From Mycobacterium sherrisii (GTDB taxonomy: Bacteria > Actinomycetota > Actinomycetes > Mycobacteriales > Mycobacteriaceae), in assembly GCF_002102355.1 (NCBI RefSeq), contig NZ_LQPT01000070.1:62001-126000 (forward strand): DNA of 64,000 nucleotides. Direction: 5' to 3'. The notes beneath the pieces are model-generated. The model saw only the letters and a list, made by a program, of their open reading frames with translations. It ran no database searches and was not told where the DNA came from. Shown one piece after another: positions 53,378 through 62,648 of the stretch. Within the stretch, counting starts at the first letter, position 1; the number at the start of each line of letters is the position of its first letter. A program made the position numbers and the translations under genes.

Positions 53378-54067
53378 CTACCGGGCGTTGATCGGCAGCA
53401 CGTCGGACACCAGCCAGTCACTGCCGTGCTTGGTCAGGGTCACCCGCAGCGCGGGCGCCGCCCGGCTGGGGGGCTTTCCCGGAACGTTTTGGGTGACCCG
53501 CAGGATGACCGCCACGCTGGCCGCCGCGGGACCGATCGCCTCGACCCCGGCCGCCAGCGTCGACGCCTCGGCCGTGACGTGGCGCTGGGCCAGGTCGGCG
53601 CTGGACTTCCGGTATTGCTCCTTGAACGTCTCGGCCCGCTCCGGCACCATCATCGCCGCGGCCCGGTCGATCGAGCTCGTCGGCGCGGCCGGGGTGAAGG
53701 ACGCCATCGCCTCGGCCATCCCGGTGGCGACCTGGACCGCCGCGCGGGAGTCGTCTCGGAAGGCGCGGTCCGCGAGGGTCCAATGCGTGTATCCGGTCAG
53801 CACTGCGGCCACCAGCGCGATCGTGCACAGCGACACCACGGCCAGCCGCAGCCCCGGCGCGTCGTCGTCGGTGCCCACGGCCACCGAATCGCGGCGAAGC
53901 AGCCAGAAATTGACCGCCACGCCCTCGGCGATCAGCACCAGCAGCACCGTGCATGCCGCCACCCACCACCGCGGCCAGTCGAGAATGACCCCAATCGTCA
54001 ACAGCGCGCCGATCGCGGCCAGCGGGGCCGCAATGTCGAACGCCAGCAACCGCCAGAGGTTTCTCAT
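53378..54067 (-). CDS. Mce-associated-type membrane protein, Rv0200 homologue
   Basis: A 229-residue protein, the same length as Rv0200. It has two N-terminal helices forming a hairpin, a third helix near residue 75-95 (VSLCTIALVAAVLTGYTHWT) and an extracytoplasmic domain with the NTF2-like ending GSDWLVSDVLPINAR. These features match Mce-associated (Mam) proteins, which are thought to stabilise Mce lipid transporters. It is coupled by a 4-bp overlap to the Rv0199-like gene upstream. Confidence 0.83.
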   Translation of the reverse strand: MRNLWRLLAFDIAAPLAAIGALLTIGVILDWPRWWVAACTVLLVLIAEGVAVNFWLLRRDSVAVGTDDDAPGLRLAVVSLCTIALVAAVLTGYTHWTLADRAFRDDSRAAVQVATGMAEAMASFTPAAPTSSIDRAAAMMVPERAETFKEQYRKSSADLAQRHVTAEASTLAAGVEAIGPAAASVAVILRVTQNVPGKPPSRAAPALRVTLTKHGSDWLVSDVLPINAR

Positions 54068-54756
54068 CGGATCGACTCCAGATGAGAGATCAGCAGCTTG
54101 CCGTCGACGCTGGAGACGTCGAGCCGCAGATTCCAGTGCACGGTCTGGGGCTTGCCGCCGACGTTCTCGCTGACCGACGTGGCCACCACCATCACCGAAT
54201 CCGCACGGGTGGCGAACGGCGGCAGCTTGGTGGTCACGACCGGCCGCGACACCCCGGGTTGCGTGTCCAGGTCACGGTGCACGGTCTCGATTGCGACCGA
54301 CTCGATCCGCCCGCTGCTCTGCGACTGCAACTTCTCCACCACCTGCCGGTAGGGCTGCACGGTCGCATCGAAGTCGGTGTTGAGTTCGCCGACCGTCCCC
54401 TCGTGCAGCCGCTGCAGGCTGGCGTCGACGTTGGTGCTGTTCATGTTGATCAGCACGCCGGTCCAGTCGGCGGCGGTCTGCATGACCCGGCTGAGGTAGC
54501 CGCGTTCGGCCACCTCGTCGCGGTGGCTCGACCAGATCATCGCGATCAACACGACCGCGGCGACGCACAGCACGGCCAGCACCGTCGAGGCGATGCCGTA
54601 CGGCGTGAACCACGGCTCGCCTTCCCCGTCGGTCGTGGCCGCGGCGTCGGGCTCGTCCCGGACGTCCCGGACGTCCCGGTCGTCCTGAACGTCCTGGTCG
54701 TCCTGAACGTCCTGGTCGTCCCGGTCTGCTGATTGGGTCGTGTCGCCCTCCGGCAT
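54064..54756 (-). CDS. Mce-associated-type membrane protein, Rv0199 homologue
   Basis: A 230-residue protein from ATG 54756. A highly acidic, repetitive N-terminus (DVQDDQD repeats, about residues 10-37) precedes one membrane helix (about 50-72) and an extracytoplasmic domain typical of Mce-associated proteins, ending KLLISHLESIR. Long frames reaching to 56859 are antisense to zmp1. It is divergent from zmp1 with a 99-bp gap. It and Rv0200 probably form a complex. Confidence 0.83.
   Translation of the reverse strand: MPEGDTTQSADRDDQDVQDDQDVQDDRDVRDVRDEPDAAATTDGEGEPWFTPYGIASTVLAVLCVAAVVLIAMIWSSHRDEVAERGYLSRVMQTAADWTGVLINMNSTNVDASLQRLHEGTVGELNTDFDATVQPYRQVVEKLQSQSSGRIESVAIETVHRDLDTQPGVSRPVVTTKLPPFATRADSVMVVATSVSENVGGKPQTVHWNLRLDVSSVDGKLLISHLESIR
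54652..54725. repeat. Short tandem repeat inside the Rv0199-like gene
   Basis: The unit GACGTCCCG recurs at the left side, then an 18-bp unit GTCGTCCTGAACGTCCTG repeats twice. All units are multiples of nine, so the frame is kept and encodes Asp-Val-Arg/Gln repeats in the cytoplasmic tail. Copy-number change would alter only tail length. Confidence 0.7.
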
Positions 54757-54855
54757 GGGCGCGAGGGTACCCCGGGCCCGGCCGGTTGCTGCGCGGAGCC
54801 GGTCGGTTACTCCGCAGGGGGCGGGCAGTGTGCGGAAGATGGTAAAGATGGCGGG

Positions 54856-56841
54856 GTGACGTATGCGGCTACCCGCTCGGGTCTTGACCTGAGCTACCTC
54901 GACGAGAATGCCCGTCCCCAAGACGACCTGTTCGGTCATGTGAACGGGCGCTGGCTGGCCGACTACGAGATCCCTCCCGACCGTGCCACCGACGGCGCCT
55001 TCCGCACCCTGTACGACCAGGCCGAGGAGCAGGTGCGCGACCTGATCGTCGAGGCGAGCCAGCGCAGCGCGGCGCCGGGCAGCGACGAGCAGCGCATCGG
55101 CGACCTGTACGCCAGCTTCTTGGACGAAGACGCCGTCGAGCGGCGTGGCCTGCAACCGCTGCATGACGAGCTGGCAACCATCGACGGGGCGGCCGATCCG
55201 GCGGCGTTGGCCGCGGTGGTCGGCGCGTTGCAACGCACTGGGGTGGGCGGTGCCGTTGCCGTCTACGTGGACACCGACGCCAAGAACTCGACCCGATACC
55301 TGGTGCACGTCAACCAGTCCGGCCTTGGGTTGCCCGACGAGTCGTACTACCGCGACGAGCAGCACGCCCAGATTCTGGCGGCGTATCCGCAGCACATCGC
55401 GCGCATGTTCAGCCTGGTGTACGGCGGTGCGGAGGCGGATCATGCCGACACCGCGGCCCGCATCGTGGCGCTGGAGACCAAACTGGCCACCGCGCATTGG
55501 GATGTGGTCAAACGCCGCGACGCCGATTTGAGCTACAACCTGCGCACCTTCGCCGAGTTGCAGGCCGAGGGCGCCGGCTTCGACTGGGTCGGCTGGGTCG
55601 CCGCGCTGGGCGGTTCTGTCCAGGCGGTCGCGGAAGTCGTTGTGCGCCAACCTGATTTCCTCACCGCTTTCGGTGCGCTGTGGCGAAGCGAGGACCTGCA
55701 GGATTGGCAGCGCTGGGCACGCTGGCGGCTGATCCGCGCTCGTGCCGGGTGGCTTACCGACGCGCTGGTTGCGGCCGACTTCGACTTCTACGGCCGGCTG
55801 CTGACCGGCACCGAACAGATCCGGGATCGCTGGAAGCGCGGCGTCTCCCTGGTGGAGAGCCTGATGGGCGACGCGGTCGGAAAGCTTTATGTGGAACGGC
55901 ATTTCCCGCCGGACGCCAAGGCCCGCATCGACGAGCTGGTGGCGAACCTGCGGGAGGCGTACCGGATCAGCATCAGCAACCTGGACTGGATGACGCCCCA
56001 GACCAGGGAACGCGCTCTGACCAAATTGGATAAGTTCACCGCGAAGGTCGGCTACCCGGCGAAGTGGCGTGACTACTCCGCCCTGGTGATCGATCGCGAC
56101 GACCTGTACGGCAACTACCGGCGCGGGTACGCGGTCAACCACGACCGCGAGCTGGCCAAACTCGGGCAGCCGGTGGACCGTGACGAATGGTTCATGACAC
56201 CGCAGACCGTCAACGCGTACTACAACCCCGGGATGAACGAAATCGTCTTTCCCGCAGCTATTTTGCAGCCGCCGTTCTTCGACCCGCAGGCCGACGACGC
56301 GGCCAATTACGGCGGCATCGGTGCGGTGATCGGACACGAGATCGGGCATGGGTTTGACGACCAAGGCGCCAAATACGACGGTGACGGCAACCTGGTCGAC
56401 TGGTGGACCGACGACGACCGCCGCGAGTTCGGCGCCCGCACCACGGCGCTCATCGAGCAGTACGAGGCCTACGTCCCGCGCGAACTGGACGGCGCTCACC
56501 ACGTCAACGGCGCCTTCACCGTCGGTGAGAACATCGGCGATCTGGGCGGGCTGTCCATCGCCCTGCTGGCCTACCAGCTGTCGCTGCACGGTGAGCCGGC
56601 TCCGGTCATCGACGGGCTGAGCGGCGTGCAACGCGTCTTTTACGGCTGGGCACAGGTCTGGCGCACCAAATCCCGTACCGCGGAATCGATCCGACGCCTT
56701 GCCGTGGATCCACATTCGCCGCCGGAGTTCCGTTGCAACGGTGTGGTCCGCAACATCGACGCCTTCTACGAGGCCTTCGAGGTCGTCGAGGACGACGCGT
56801 TGTTCCTGGCGCCGCAGCGCCGGGTCAGGATCTGGAACTGA
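54856..56841 (+). CDS. zmp1: Zinc metalloprotease Zmp1 (M13 family)
   Basis: A 661-residue neprilysin-like endopeptidase close to Rv0198c (663 aa). The zinc motif HEIGH (H494, E495, H498) and the third ligand E558 in GENIGDLGG are intact, and the C-terminal EFRCNGVVRNIDAFYEAF block ends in the usual VRIWN. Zmp1 is secreted in M. tuberculosis and limits inflammasome activation; it cleaves small peptides. No classical signal peptide is visible, as for the family. GTG at 54856 matches the homologue's start. The gene overlaps the convergent oxidoreductase by 17 bp. Confidence 0.95.
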   Translation: MTYAATRSGLDLSYLDENARPQDDLFGHVNGRWLADYEIPPDRATDGAFRTLYDQAEEQVRDLIVEASQRSAAPGSDEQRIGDLYASFLDEDAVERRGLQPLHDELATIDGAADPAALAAVVGALQRTGVGGAVAVYVDTDAKNSTRYLVHVNQSGLGLPDESYYRDEQHAQILAAYPQHIARMFSLVYGGAEADHADTAARIVALETKLATAHWDVVKRRDADLSYNLRTFAELQAEGAGFDWVGWVAALGGSVQAVAEVVVRQPDFLTAFGALWRSEDLQDWQRWARWRLIRARAGWLTDALVAADFDFYGRLLTGTEQIRDRWKRGVSLVESLMGDAVGKLYVERHFPPDAKARIDELVANLREAYRISISNLDWMTPQTRERALTKLDKFTAKVGYPAKWRDYSALVIDRDDLYGNYRRGYAVNHDRELAKLGQPVDRDEWFMTPQTVNAYYNPGMNEIVFPAAILQPPFFDPQADDAANYGGIGAVIGHEIGHGFDDQGAKYDGDGNLVDWWTDDDRREFGARTTALIEQYEAYVPRELDGAHHVNGAFTVGENIGDLGGLSIALLAYQLSLHGEPAPVIDGLSGVQRVFYGWAQVWRTKSRTAESIRRLAVDPHSPPEFRCNGVVRNIDAFYEAFEVVEDDALFLAPQRRVRIWN

Positions 56842-59080
56842 CCCCGACCTCGGACCCAACGCAGGCTTCGATGCGCGCCGGCACGTGCTTGTGCCACGGC
56901 GTTCCGGCGTAGGAGTCGCGCCAGTCCGTCGATGTCAGCATGTTCGGCGCGACGCCCGGCACGATGGTCCGTCCGTCGGCGTCGACGTAGTCGAGCCCAA
57001 AACCATTGGGCAGGGCGGCATGTCCGGGCAGCATCGTCTCGGTGATCTCGATGGTCGCCTCGGCGCTGCCGGCGGCGGTGGTGACCCGTGCCCGACCGCC
57101 GTCGGCGAGCCCAAGATGCTGGGCGTCCTCGACGCTGACCCGCAGCGCGCCGTCGGTGTCGCGCTTACGCCAGGACGGATCGCGGAAGATGTCGTTCGCG
57201 GTGTAGGCGCGCCGCTCCCCCACCGACAAGACGATGGGAAACTCGGACGTGGTCAGTTGGTGCGGCCCTGCGGCGAGCGCGCGCAAATCGGCGAGCATCT
57301 CCGGGATCTCGAGCGCGATCTTGTGGTCGGCATGGGTGATCAACGCGAAGTCGTCCTCGTAGTTGTGCGCGGTGAACGTGACGCCCGACGGGCTGTTCAG
57401 GATGGCGTCGAACAGTGCGTTGCCGTCGGCATGGCCGGCCCTCCGCACGGCGTCCGGGTAGGTCATCGCAACCTTCTGGGCCAACCCCCACACCGCGGCC
57501 GCGCCGGCCAGACCGTCGGGCAGGGTCGGCCCCAGCGTCCTGTAGAGCACGTACGGAACCACGCGTGCCATCGCCGGATTCGCGGATACCGCGTTGAGGA
57601 ACGCCTCGGCGAACGCGTCGCGGCCCTGTGCGGCCGCCTCGTGCAGCGGACGCAGGTCCGCGTCATCGATGACGCCGAGCGCATGCACCAGTCGGGCCCA
57701 GATCTCCGGTTCGGGCAGCGTGCCCGGCAATGGATCGAGCAACGGACGGCGCAGGTGAAAACCGTTGTGCGGGAACTCGAAATTGAAGAAGGTCGCCTCA
57801 ACCTTCTCGTATTGCGATGCCGCAGGCAGCACGTAGTGGGCCAGTCGGGCGGTCTCGGTCATCGCGACATCGACGACCACCAGCAACTCCAGCGACCGGA
57901 ACGCCTCGGCGCACGCGGCGGAATCGGCTACCGAATGCGCCGGGTTAGCGCTTTCGACGATCATCGCGCGGAAGCGGTCCGGGTGGTCGGTGAGGATCTC
58001 CTCGGGCACCACATTGGACGGCACCAAGCCGGCGATGATCGGGGCTCCCGTGACCGGGCTGCGCCCGGACACGGTGCTGAACAGTGGCGCCACCGACGAA
58101 TGCAGGTGCTGCCCACCCTTTTTCCCGAAGTTTCCGGTGAAGATCCACAGCAGTTTGTTCAAGTAGGAGCAGAGCGTGCTGTTCGGCGCCTGCTGAACGC
58201 CGAGGTCCTCAAACACCGCGACGCTGTCCGCGGTGCCGATGCGCCGGGCCGCGGACCGCAGCAGCTCCTCGTCGACCCCGCAGTGCAGCGCGTAGTCACG
58301 CACCGAGACCTCGCGCAGCGCGTCGCGCACCACTTCGGTGCCGTGCACGTGTTCGGCGAGAAATGCTTCGTTGCAGAGGTTTTCCTGGACTAGTACGGCG
58401 GCCATGGCCGCCAGGCACCATGCGTCGGTGCCCGGCCGCACCCGCAGGTGGAAGTCGGACATCTTCGCGGTGTCGGTGACCACGGGGTCGATGACGATCA
58501 TCGACCGCAGCGGATCCTTGGCAATCTCGTTGAGCACCACCCTGGCCCGCGGAAAGCTCTGCGACATCCACGGGTTCTTCCCGATGAACACCGACACCTC
58601 GGCGTGTTCGAACTCGCCGCGGGTATGTCCGCCGTAGAGCTGCGCGTCCACCCATGCTTCGCCGGTCTTCTCCTGCGCCAACGCATTTGACCGGTACTTC
58701 GCGCCCAGCGCCTTGAGGAAGGCGCCGCCGTACGCCCCGCCAAGATGATTGCCCTGACCACCGCCGCCGTAGTAGAAGATCTTGTCGCCGCCGTAGCTGT
58801 CGCGGATGTGTTTGAAGCCCTCGGCGATCTCGACAATCGCGGTGTCCCAATCGATCTCTTCGTAGCTGCCGTCGGCGCGACGTCGCATCGGGGAGGTCAG
58901 CCTGGCCCGATTGTTCTGGTAGTGATCCAGCCGCAGCGCCTTGTTGCAGGTGTAGCCCTGCGACGCGGGGTGGTTCTTGTCACCGCGGATGCGCGCCAGC
59001 GCGCGGTCCTCGACTTGCACCACGATGCCGCAGTTGCATTCGCAGAGAACGCATGCGGTGGACTGCCACTCAGCAACCAT
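56825..59080 (-). CDS. Molybdopterin oxidoreductase (DMSO reductase family), Rv0197 homologue
   Basis: A 751-residue enzyme with an N-terminal [4Fe-4S] motif C10-x2-C13-x3-C17 and C45 in GYTCNKALRLDHY, then the molybdopterin guanine dinucleotide domains, with the C-terminal dinucleotide-binding part containing PNGFGLDYVDADG. No Tat signal is present, so it acts in the cytoplasm, like formate-dehydrogenase-like or FdhF-type reductases. Rv0197 has 762 residues. It overlaps the TetR gene by 11 bp and is surely co-transcribed with it. The substrate is unknown. Confidence 0.92.
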   Translation of the reverse strand: MVAEWQSTACVLCECNCGIVVQVEDRALARIRGDKNHPASQGYTCNKALRLDHYQNNRARLTSPMRRRADGSYEEIDWDTAIVEIAEGFKHIRDSYGGDKIFYYGGGGQGNHLGGAYGGAFLKALGAKYRSNALAQEKTGEAWVDAQLYGGHTRGEFEHAEVSVFIGKNPWMSQSFPRARVVLNEIAKDPLRSMIVIDPVVTDTAKMSDFHLRVRPGTDAWCLAAMAAVLVQENLCNEAFLAEHVHGTEVVRDALREVSVRDYALHCGVDEELLRSAARRIGTADSVAVFEDLGVQQAPNSTLCSYLNKLLWIFTGNFGKKGGQHLHSSVAPLFSTVSGRSPVTGAPIIAGLVPSNVVPEEILTDHPDRFRAMIVESANPAHSVADSAACAEAFRSLELLVVVDVAMTETARLAHYVLPAASQYEKVEATFFNFEFPHNGFHLRRPLLDPLPGTLPEPEIWARLVHALGVIDDADLRPLHEAAAQGRDAFAEAFLNAVSANPAMARVVPYVLYRTLGPTLPDGLAGAAAVWGLAQKVAMTYPDAVRRAGHADGNALFDAILNSPSGVTFTAHNYEDDFALITHADHKIALEIPEMLADLRALAAGPHQLTTSEFPIVLSVGERRAYTANDIFRDPSWRKRDTDGALRVSVEDAQHLGLADGGRARVTTAAGSAEATIEITETMLPGHAALPNGFGLDYVDADGRTIVPGVAPNMLTSTDWRDSYAGTPWHKHVPARIEACVGSEVGVSSRS

Positions 59081-59675
59081 CGAAGGGTTTCCTTCCCAGA
59101 GCTGTCAGCAGCGCGGCGCGCAGCTGACGATGGATGACGTCCAGGGGCGTCACGTCGCGGCGCACCCGGGCCAGCACGATGGCGCCCTCGAGCGCAGAGG
59201 TCGTCAACACCGACAGGTCGGCCGCCGCCGCGGCGGGTATGCCGTCGGCGATGAGGCGCTGGGTGATCTGGTCGGTCCAGCGCTCGAACGCCGCGGCCGC
59301 CCGCTCGATCACCGGAGCCATCCGCTCGCGGTCCGCCGCACCGCCGGGCTCGGAGCCGGATTCGACCGAAACCGCCACGACCGGGCAGCCCGCGCGGAAA
59401 TCGGAGTCGAGGAGTTGGCGGCGATATTTATCGATCAGGGTGTCCAGCAGGTCGGTTCCGTTGTCGGCCGCGGCGATGATGGCACCGACGTGATCGCTGG
59501 CGTATTCGACTGCCTCGCAGAGCAGTTGAGTGCGCCCGCCGGGAAAGTAGTGATAGGCCGACCCGCGCGGCGCACCGCTGTGCTGCAGGACGTCGGAGAT
59601 CGCAGTGGCGTGGGCGCCGCGCTCCCGGATCAACAACGCAGCGGAGATCACCATCCGCTCGCGTGGACTTTTCAT
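59070..59675 (-). CDS. TetR-family regulator, Rv0196 homologue
   Basis: A 201-residue repressor from ATG 59675, with GAGAGGTGG upstream. The helix-turn-helix contains DVLQHSGAPRGSAYHYFPGG and the ligand domain carries FRAGCPVVAVSV and ALEGAIVLARV, as in the TetR at 18182. The end overlaps the molybdopterin oxidoreductase start, so it most likely controls itself and that enzyme. A perfect palindrome lies 21-42 bp upstream. Confidence 0.9.
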   Translation of the reverse strand: MKSPRERMVISAALLIRERGAHATAISDVLQHSGAPRGSAYHYFPGGRTQLLCEAVEYASDHVGAIIAAADNGTDLLDTLIDKYRRQLLDSDFRAGCPVVAVSVESGSEPGGAADRERMAPVIERAAAAFERWTDQITQRLIADGIPAAAAADLSVLTTSALEGAIVLARVRRDVTPLDVIHRQLRAALLTALGRKPFDGC

Positions 59676-59695
59676 CGCCACCTCTCGGTCCGGCC

Positions 59696-59717
59696 TTATG
59701 TATGATGCTATACATAA
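59696..59717. promoter_or_regulatory. Autoregulatory operator candidate of the Rv0196-type TetR
   Basis: Perfect 8-bp arms TTATGTAT (59696-59703) and ATACATAA (59710-59717) flank GATGCT. The site is AT-rich in a GC-rich genome, lies just upstream of the TetR start and overlaps probable promoter sequence. It shares the TTATG...CATAA core with the site near echA1. Confidence 0.72.
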
Positions 59718-59757
59718 TCCCGCCGTCGGCGAAAGCCCCGGGGCCAATCCGGGACAT

Positions 59758-60543
59758 TCAGGCGCTGCGGCCGCTCGGGGCCGTATCGTGGGCCGCCACC
59801 GCCCACAACACCTCATGCAGGTTGCGCTGCATCTCGACATACTCGAGGCTCTCCACCACCAGGGCGAAGTTCTCGCGCCGCGACGAGATCATCGCCGCCG
59901 ACACGTCGCCGATGATCGTCGACATCGTGAAGACGTATTCCGCGGGCACGTATCGGGTCCGGCGATAGTCCTCGATGCTGGTCGGCCACCCGCCCGGCAG
60001 ATCCTTTTCGGGCGAGCGCAGCACGTGCAACCACAGCTGCCGCTCGCGGCGCCCGGCGATGTACTCCTCCATCGCCTCGACTCCCGGCACGCTCAACAGG
60101 TCGCGCATCGACAGCACGCCGCGCAGCGGCGACGGCCAGTCCAGCGTCTCGAACAGCGCCGTCCTGATACCACTGGCGCCCTCCAGGTACCGCACCCGCG
60201 GGGCGGTGCCGGCCTTGGCGTGAAAGGCCCGCAGCTGGGGCACCACCGATTCCAGCACCCGCCGCCGTTGACTCCACTCGTCCAGCAGCCGTTGCGGATC
60301 CTCGGCCCGCACAATGGTTCTGGGGCGTCCACTGGCGTTCGGGTCGTCGCGGTGGCTGCCGCCCTCGATCAGCGAGATAAGGCCACGCTGCGCCAGCCGC
60401 TTGGCGATGTCGTAGGCATTGGTACGGCTGATCCGCGATGCCTCGGCGAGTTGGGCAATGGTGGCCGAATCCATGTTGAGCGCGGCCAGGTAGAACCGAG
60501 CCTCCTTCGGTTCCAGCCCGGCCTCAACGAGTTCGGCCCACAT
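59758..60543 (-). CDS. TrmB-family transcriptional regulator
   Basis: A 261-residue protein with an N-terminal winged helix of the TrmB type: AGLEPKEARFYLAALNMDSA then IAQLAEASRISRTNAYDIAK. The C-terminal domain is an effector-sensing part with EYIAGRRERQLWLHVLRSP. TrmB proteins sense sugars or other small carbon compounds. It follows the symporter by 18 bp on the same strand, so it likely regulates this transport operon. The direct ligand is unknown. Confidence 0.82.
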   Translation of the reverse strand: MWAELVEAGLEPKEARFYLAALNMDSATIAQLAEASRISRTNAYDIAKRLAQRGLISLIEGGSHRDDPNASGRPRTIVRAEDPQRLLDEWSQRRRVLESVVPQLRAFHAKAGTAPRVRYLEGASGIRTALFETLDWPSPLRGVLSMRDLLSVPGVEAMEEYIAGRRERQLWLHVLRSPEKDLPGGWPTSIEDYRRTRYVPAEYVFTMSTIIGDVSAAMISSRRENFALVVESLEYVEMQRNLHEVLWAVAAHDTAPSGRSA

Positions 60544-60561
60544 CGCGGGTCGGTCCTTGAA

Positions 60562-62196
60562 TCAATGAACGAGCGCCTTTTCCACACCGACGCCGGTGAG
60601 GGAACGAACCTCCATCTCGGCCTGCTTGGCGGGGTCTTCCGGCAGGCCCCGCCCGACGTAGGTCCCGATGATGCCGAGCAGGAACGCCAGCGGAATGCTG
60701 ACGATGCCCGGGTTCGCCAGCGGGAACCAGGCGAAGTCGGCGTGCGGGAACATGGCCGAACGATTGCCGGAGACGGCCGGCGAGAAGACGATGAGCACCA
60801 GGCAACTGATCAGCCCACCGTAGATGCTGAACAGGGCGCCGACGGTGTTGAACTTCTTCCAGAACAGCGAATACAGCAGGGTGGGCAGGTTCGCCGAGGC
60901 GGCGACGGCGAACGCCAAAGCCACCAGGAATGCCACATTCTGGCCGAGCGCGAGGATTCCGAGCACGATGGCCATGACGCCGATCACGACGACCATCATC
61001 CGCGAGACGCGCACCTGTTGCTCCTCGGACGCTACCCCGCGTTTGATCACGCCGGCGTAGATGTCGTGAGCGAACGAGGTGGCCGCGGTAATCGCCAGGC
61101 CGGCCACCACCGCCAGGATCGTCGCGAACGCGACGGCGGAGATCACGCCGAGGAAGATCGTGCCCCCCAGCTTGAACGCCAGTAGCGGCGCGGCGGAGTT
61201 CTCCTTGCCGGCGGTCGCCAGGATCACGTCCGGGCCGACCAGCCAGGCCGCACCGTAGCCGATGGCCAACGAGAACAGATAGAAGACGCCGATCAACGTG
61301 ATCGCCCAGGTGACCGAGCGGCGGGCCTCCTTGGCGGTGGGAACGGTGTAGAAGCGCATCAGCACGTGCGGCAGGCCGGCCGTTCCCAGCACCAGCGCGA
61401 TACCCAGTGACAGGAAGTCCAGCTTGGTGATGTGGCTGGCCCCGTATTTGGCGCCCGGCGCCAGCACGTCGCGACCCGCGACGGCCTCGTTGGTCGAATG
61501 GTCAACCACCGCTTGGGCATTGGCCAACAACTGGGAGAAATTGCCGCGCACCGCGAGCACGACCAGCAGGAACATGATCGCCGCCCCGGTGACCAGCAGA
61601 ACGGCCTTCACCATCTGGACATAGGTGGTGCCCTTCATCCCGCCGATGAGCACGTAGGCGATCATCAAGACGCCGACCAAGGCGACCACGACCGACTGGC
61701 CGGTGCGGCCCCGGACGTCGAGCAGCAGCGCGACCAGCCCACCCGCACCGGCCATCTGGGCCAGCAGGTAGAACAGCGACACCATCAGCGTCGACAGCGC
61801 GGCGGCCATCCGGACCGGACGTTGCCTCAGCCGGAAGCTCAGCACGTCGGCCATCGTGAAGCGCCCGGTGTTGCGCAGCAACTCCGCGACCAGCAGCAGC
61901 GCCAGCAGCCACGCCACCAAAAACCCGATCGAGTAAAGGAATCCGTCGTACCCGTAGATCGCGATGGCTCCGGACACCCCGAGGAAGGACGCCGCCGACA
62001 AGTAGTCGCCGGCGATAGCGAATCCGTTTTGCGCGCCGGAGAATTCACCGCCGCCGGTGTAGAAGTCGGTGGCCCGCTTGGTGGTTCGGCCAGCGCGGAT
62101 CACCAGAGCCATCGACCCGGCGACAAACACCGCGAAGACAGCAATGTTGACCAGTGGGTTTCCCACGTTGGCGGCAGCCGCCAGGGTGGTCGTCAC
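60562..62196 (-). CDS. Sodium/solute symporter, acetate-type (ActP-like)
   Basis: A 544-residue SSS-family transporter with about 13 helices. The features FYTGGGEFSGAQNGFAIAGD and YLSAASFLGVSGAIAIYGYDG near the N-terminus and the long ALVLGTAGLPHVLMRFYTV segment are typical of cation/acetate symporters. It would bring in a short carboxylate with sodium or protons. The GTG at 62196 overlaps the DUF485 stop by 4 bp, the same ActP-YjcH pairing known from enteric bacteria. Confidence 0.9.
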   Translation of the reverse strand: MTTTLAAAANVGNPLVNIAVFAVFVAGSMALVIRAGRTTKRATDFYTGGGEFSGAQNGFAIAGDYLSAASFLGVSGAIAIYGYDGFLYSIGFLVAWLLALLLVAELLRNTGRFTMADVLSFRLRQRPVRMAAALSTLMVSLFYLLAQMAGAGGLVALLLDVRGRTGQSVVVALVGVLMIAYVLIGGMKGTTYVQMVKAVLLVTGAAIMFLLVVLAVRGNFSQLLANAQAVVDHSTNEAVAGRDVLAPGAKYGASHITKLDFLSLGIALVLGTAGLPHVLMRFYTVPTAKEARRSVTWAITLIGVFYLFSLAIGYGAAWLVGPDVILATAGKENSAAPLLAFKLGGTIFLGVISAVAFATILAVVAGLAITAATSFAHDIYAGVIKRGVASEEQQVRVSRMMVVVIGVMAIVLGILALGQNVAFLVALAFAVAASANLPTLLYSLFWKKFNTVGALFSIYGGLISCLVLIVFSPAVSGNRSAMFPHADFAWFPLANPGIVSIPLAFLLGIIGTYVGRGLPEDPAKQAEMEVRSLTGVGVEKALVH

Positions 62197-62648
62197 GCGT
62201 CGGCACCTTCGAGTTCGGCGCGGATGGCAGCGGCCCGCGGATCGAGCGTGCGGCCGGCAAATTTCACGTAGCACAGCGTGATCACGAAGGTGCTCACGAA
62301 TTGGCCGAAGCCAAGCACCACACCGAGATTGACGTCGCCGACCACCCCGGTCGACATGAAAGCATGCGCGTAGGTGGCGAGCAGCATGTAGATCAGGTAC
62401 CAGACGAGGAAGAACGCCGCCATCGGAAACACGAACCGGCGCATCCGGTGGCGCAGGTCCTGAAACGCCGGGTCGGACTGCATCCGCACGAAGTCGTCGA
62501 TGGTCGGCGTCGCGCGCACCCCGGAATCGGTGTCGACCCCGATTGTTGTCGAATTGTTCACTGAATGGCCATTATTCGGTGTCAGCAGCGACGTAGCGGG
62601 CGCACCGGCGCCCGGCTGGGGTGCGCCACTCGTTGTTGGCTGTGACAC
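62193..62648 (-). CDS. DUF485 (YjcH-like) membrane protein
   Basis: A 151-residue protein from GTG 62648 behind GGAGG. A polar Pro/Thr-rich N-terminus precedes a DUF485 core (about 55-145) with RHRMRRFVFPMAAFFLVWYL and a second helix with VITLCYVKFAGRTLDPRA. DUF485 proteins accompany ActP-type symporters and are thought to be partner subunits. The frame extends upstream to 62993 but without a good start. Confidence 0.85.
   Translation of the reverse strand: MSQPTTSGAPQPGAGAPATSLLTPNNGHSVNNSTTIGVDTDSGVRATPTIDDFVRMQSDPAFQDLRHRMRRFVFPMAAFFLVWYLIYMLLATYAHAFMSTGVVGDVNLGVVLGFGQFVSTFVITLCYVKFAGRTLDPRAAAIRAELEGADA

Noticed and set aside
53366-56859. Continuous minus-strand frame extending the Rv0199-like gene to 931 codons
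   Set aside because: The upstream part is antisense to zmp1; the ATG at 54756 begins the conserved protein.
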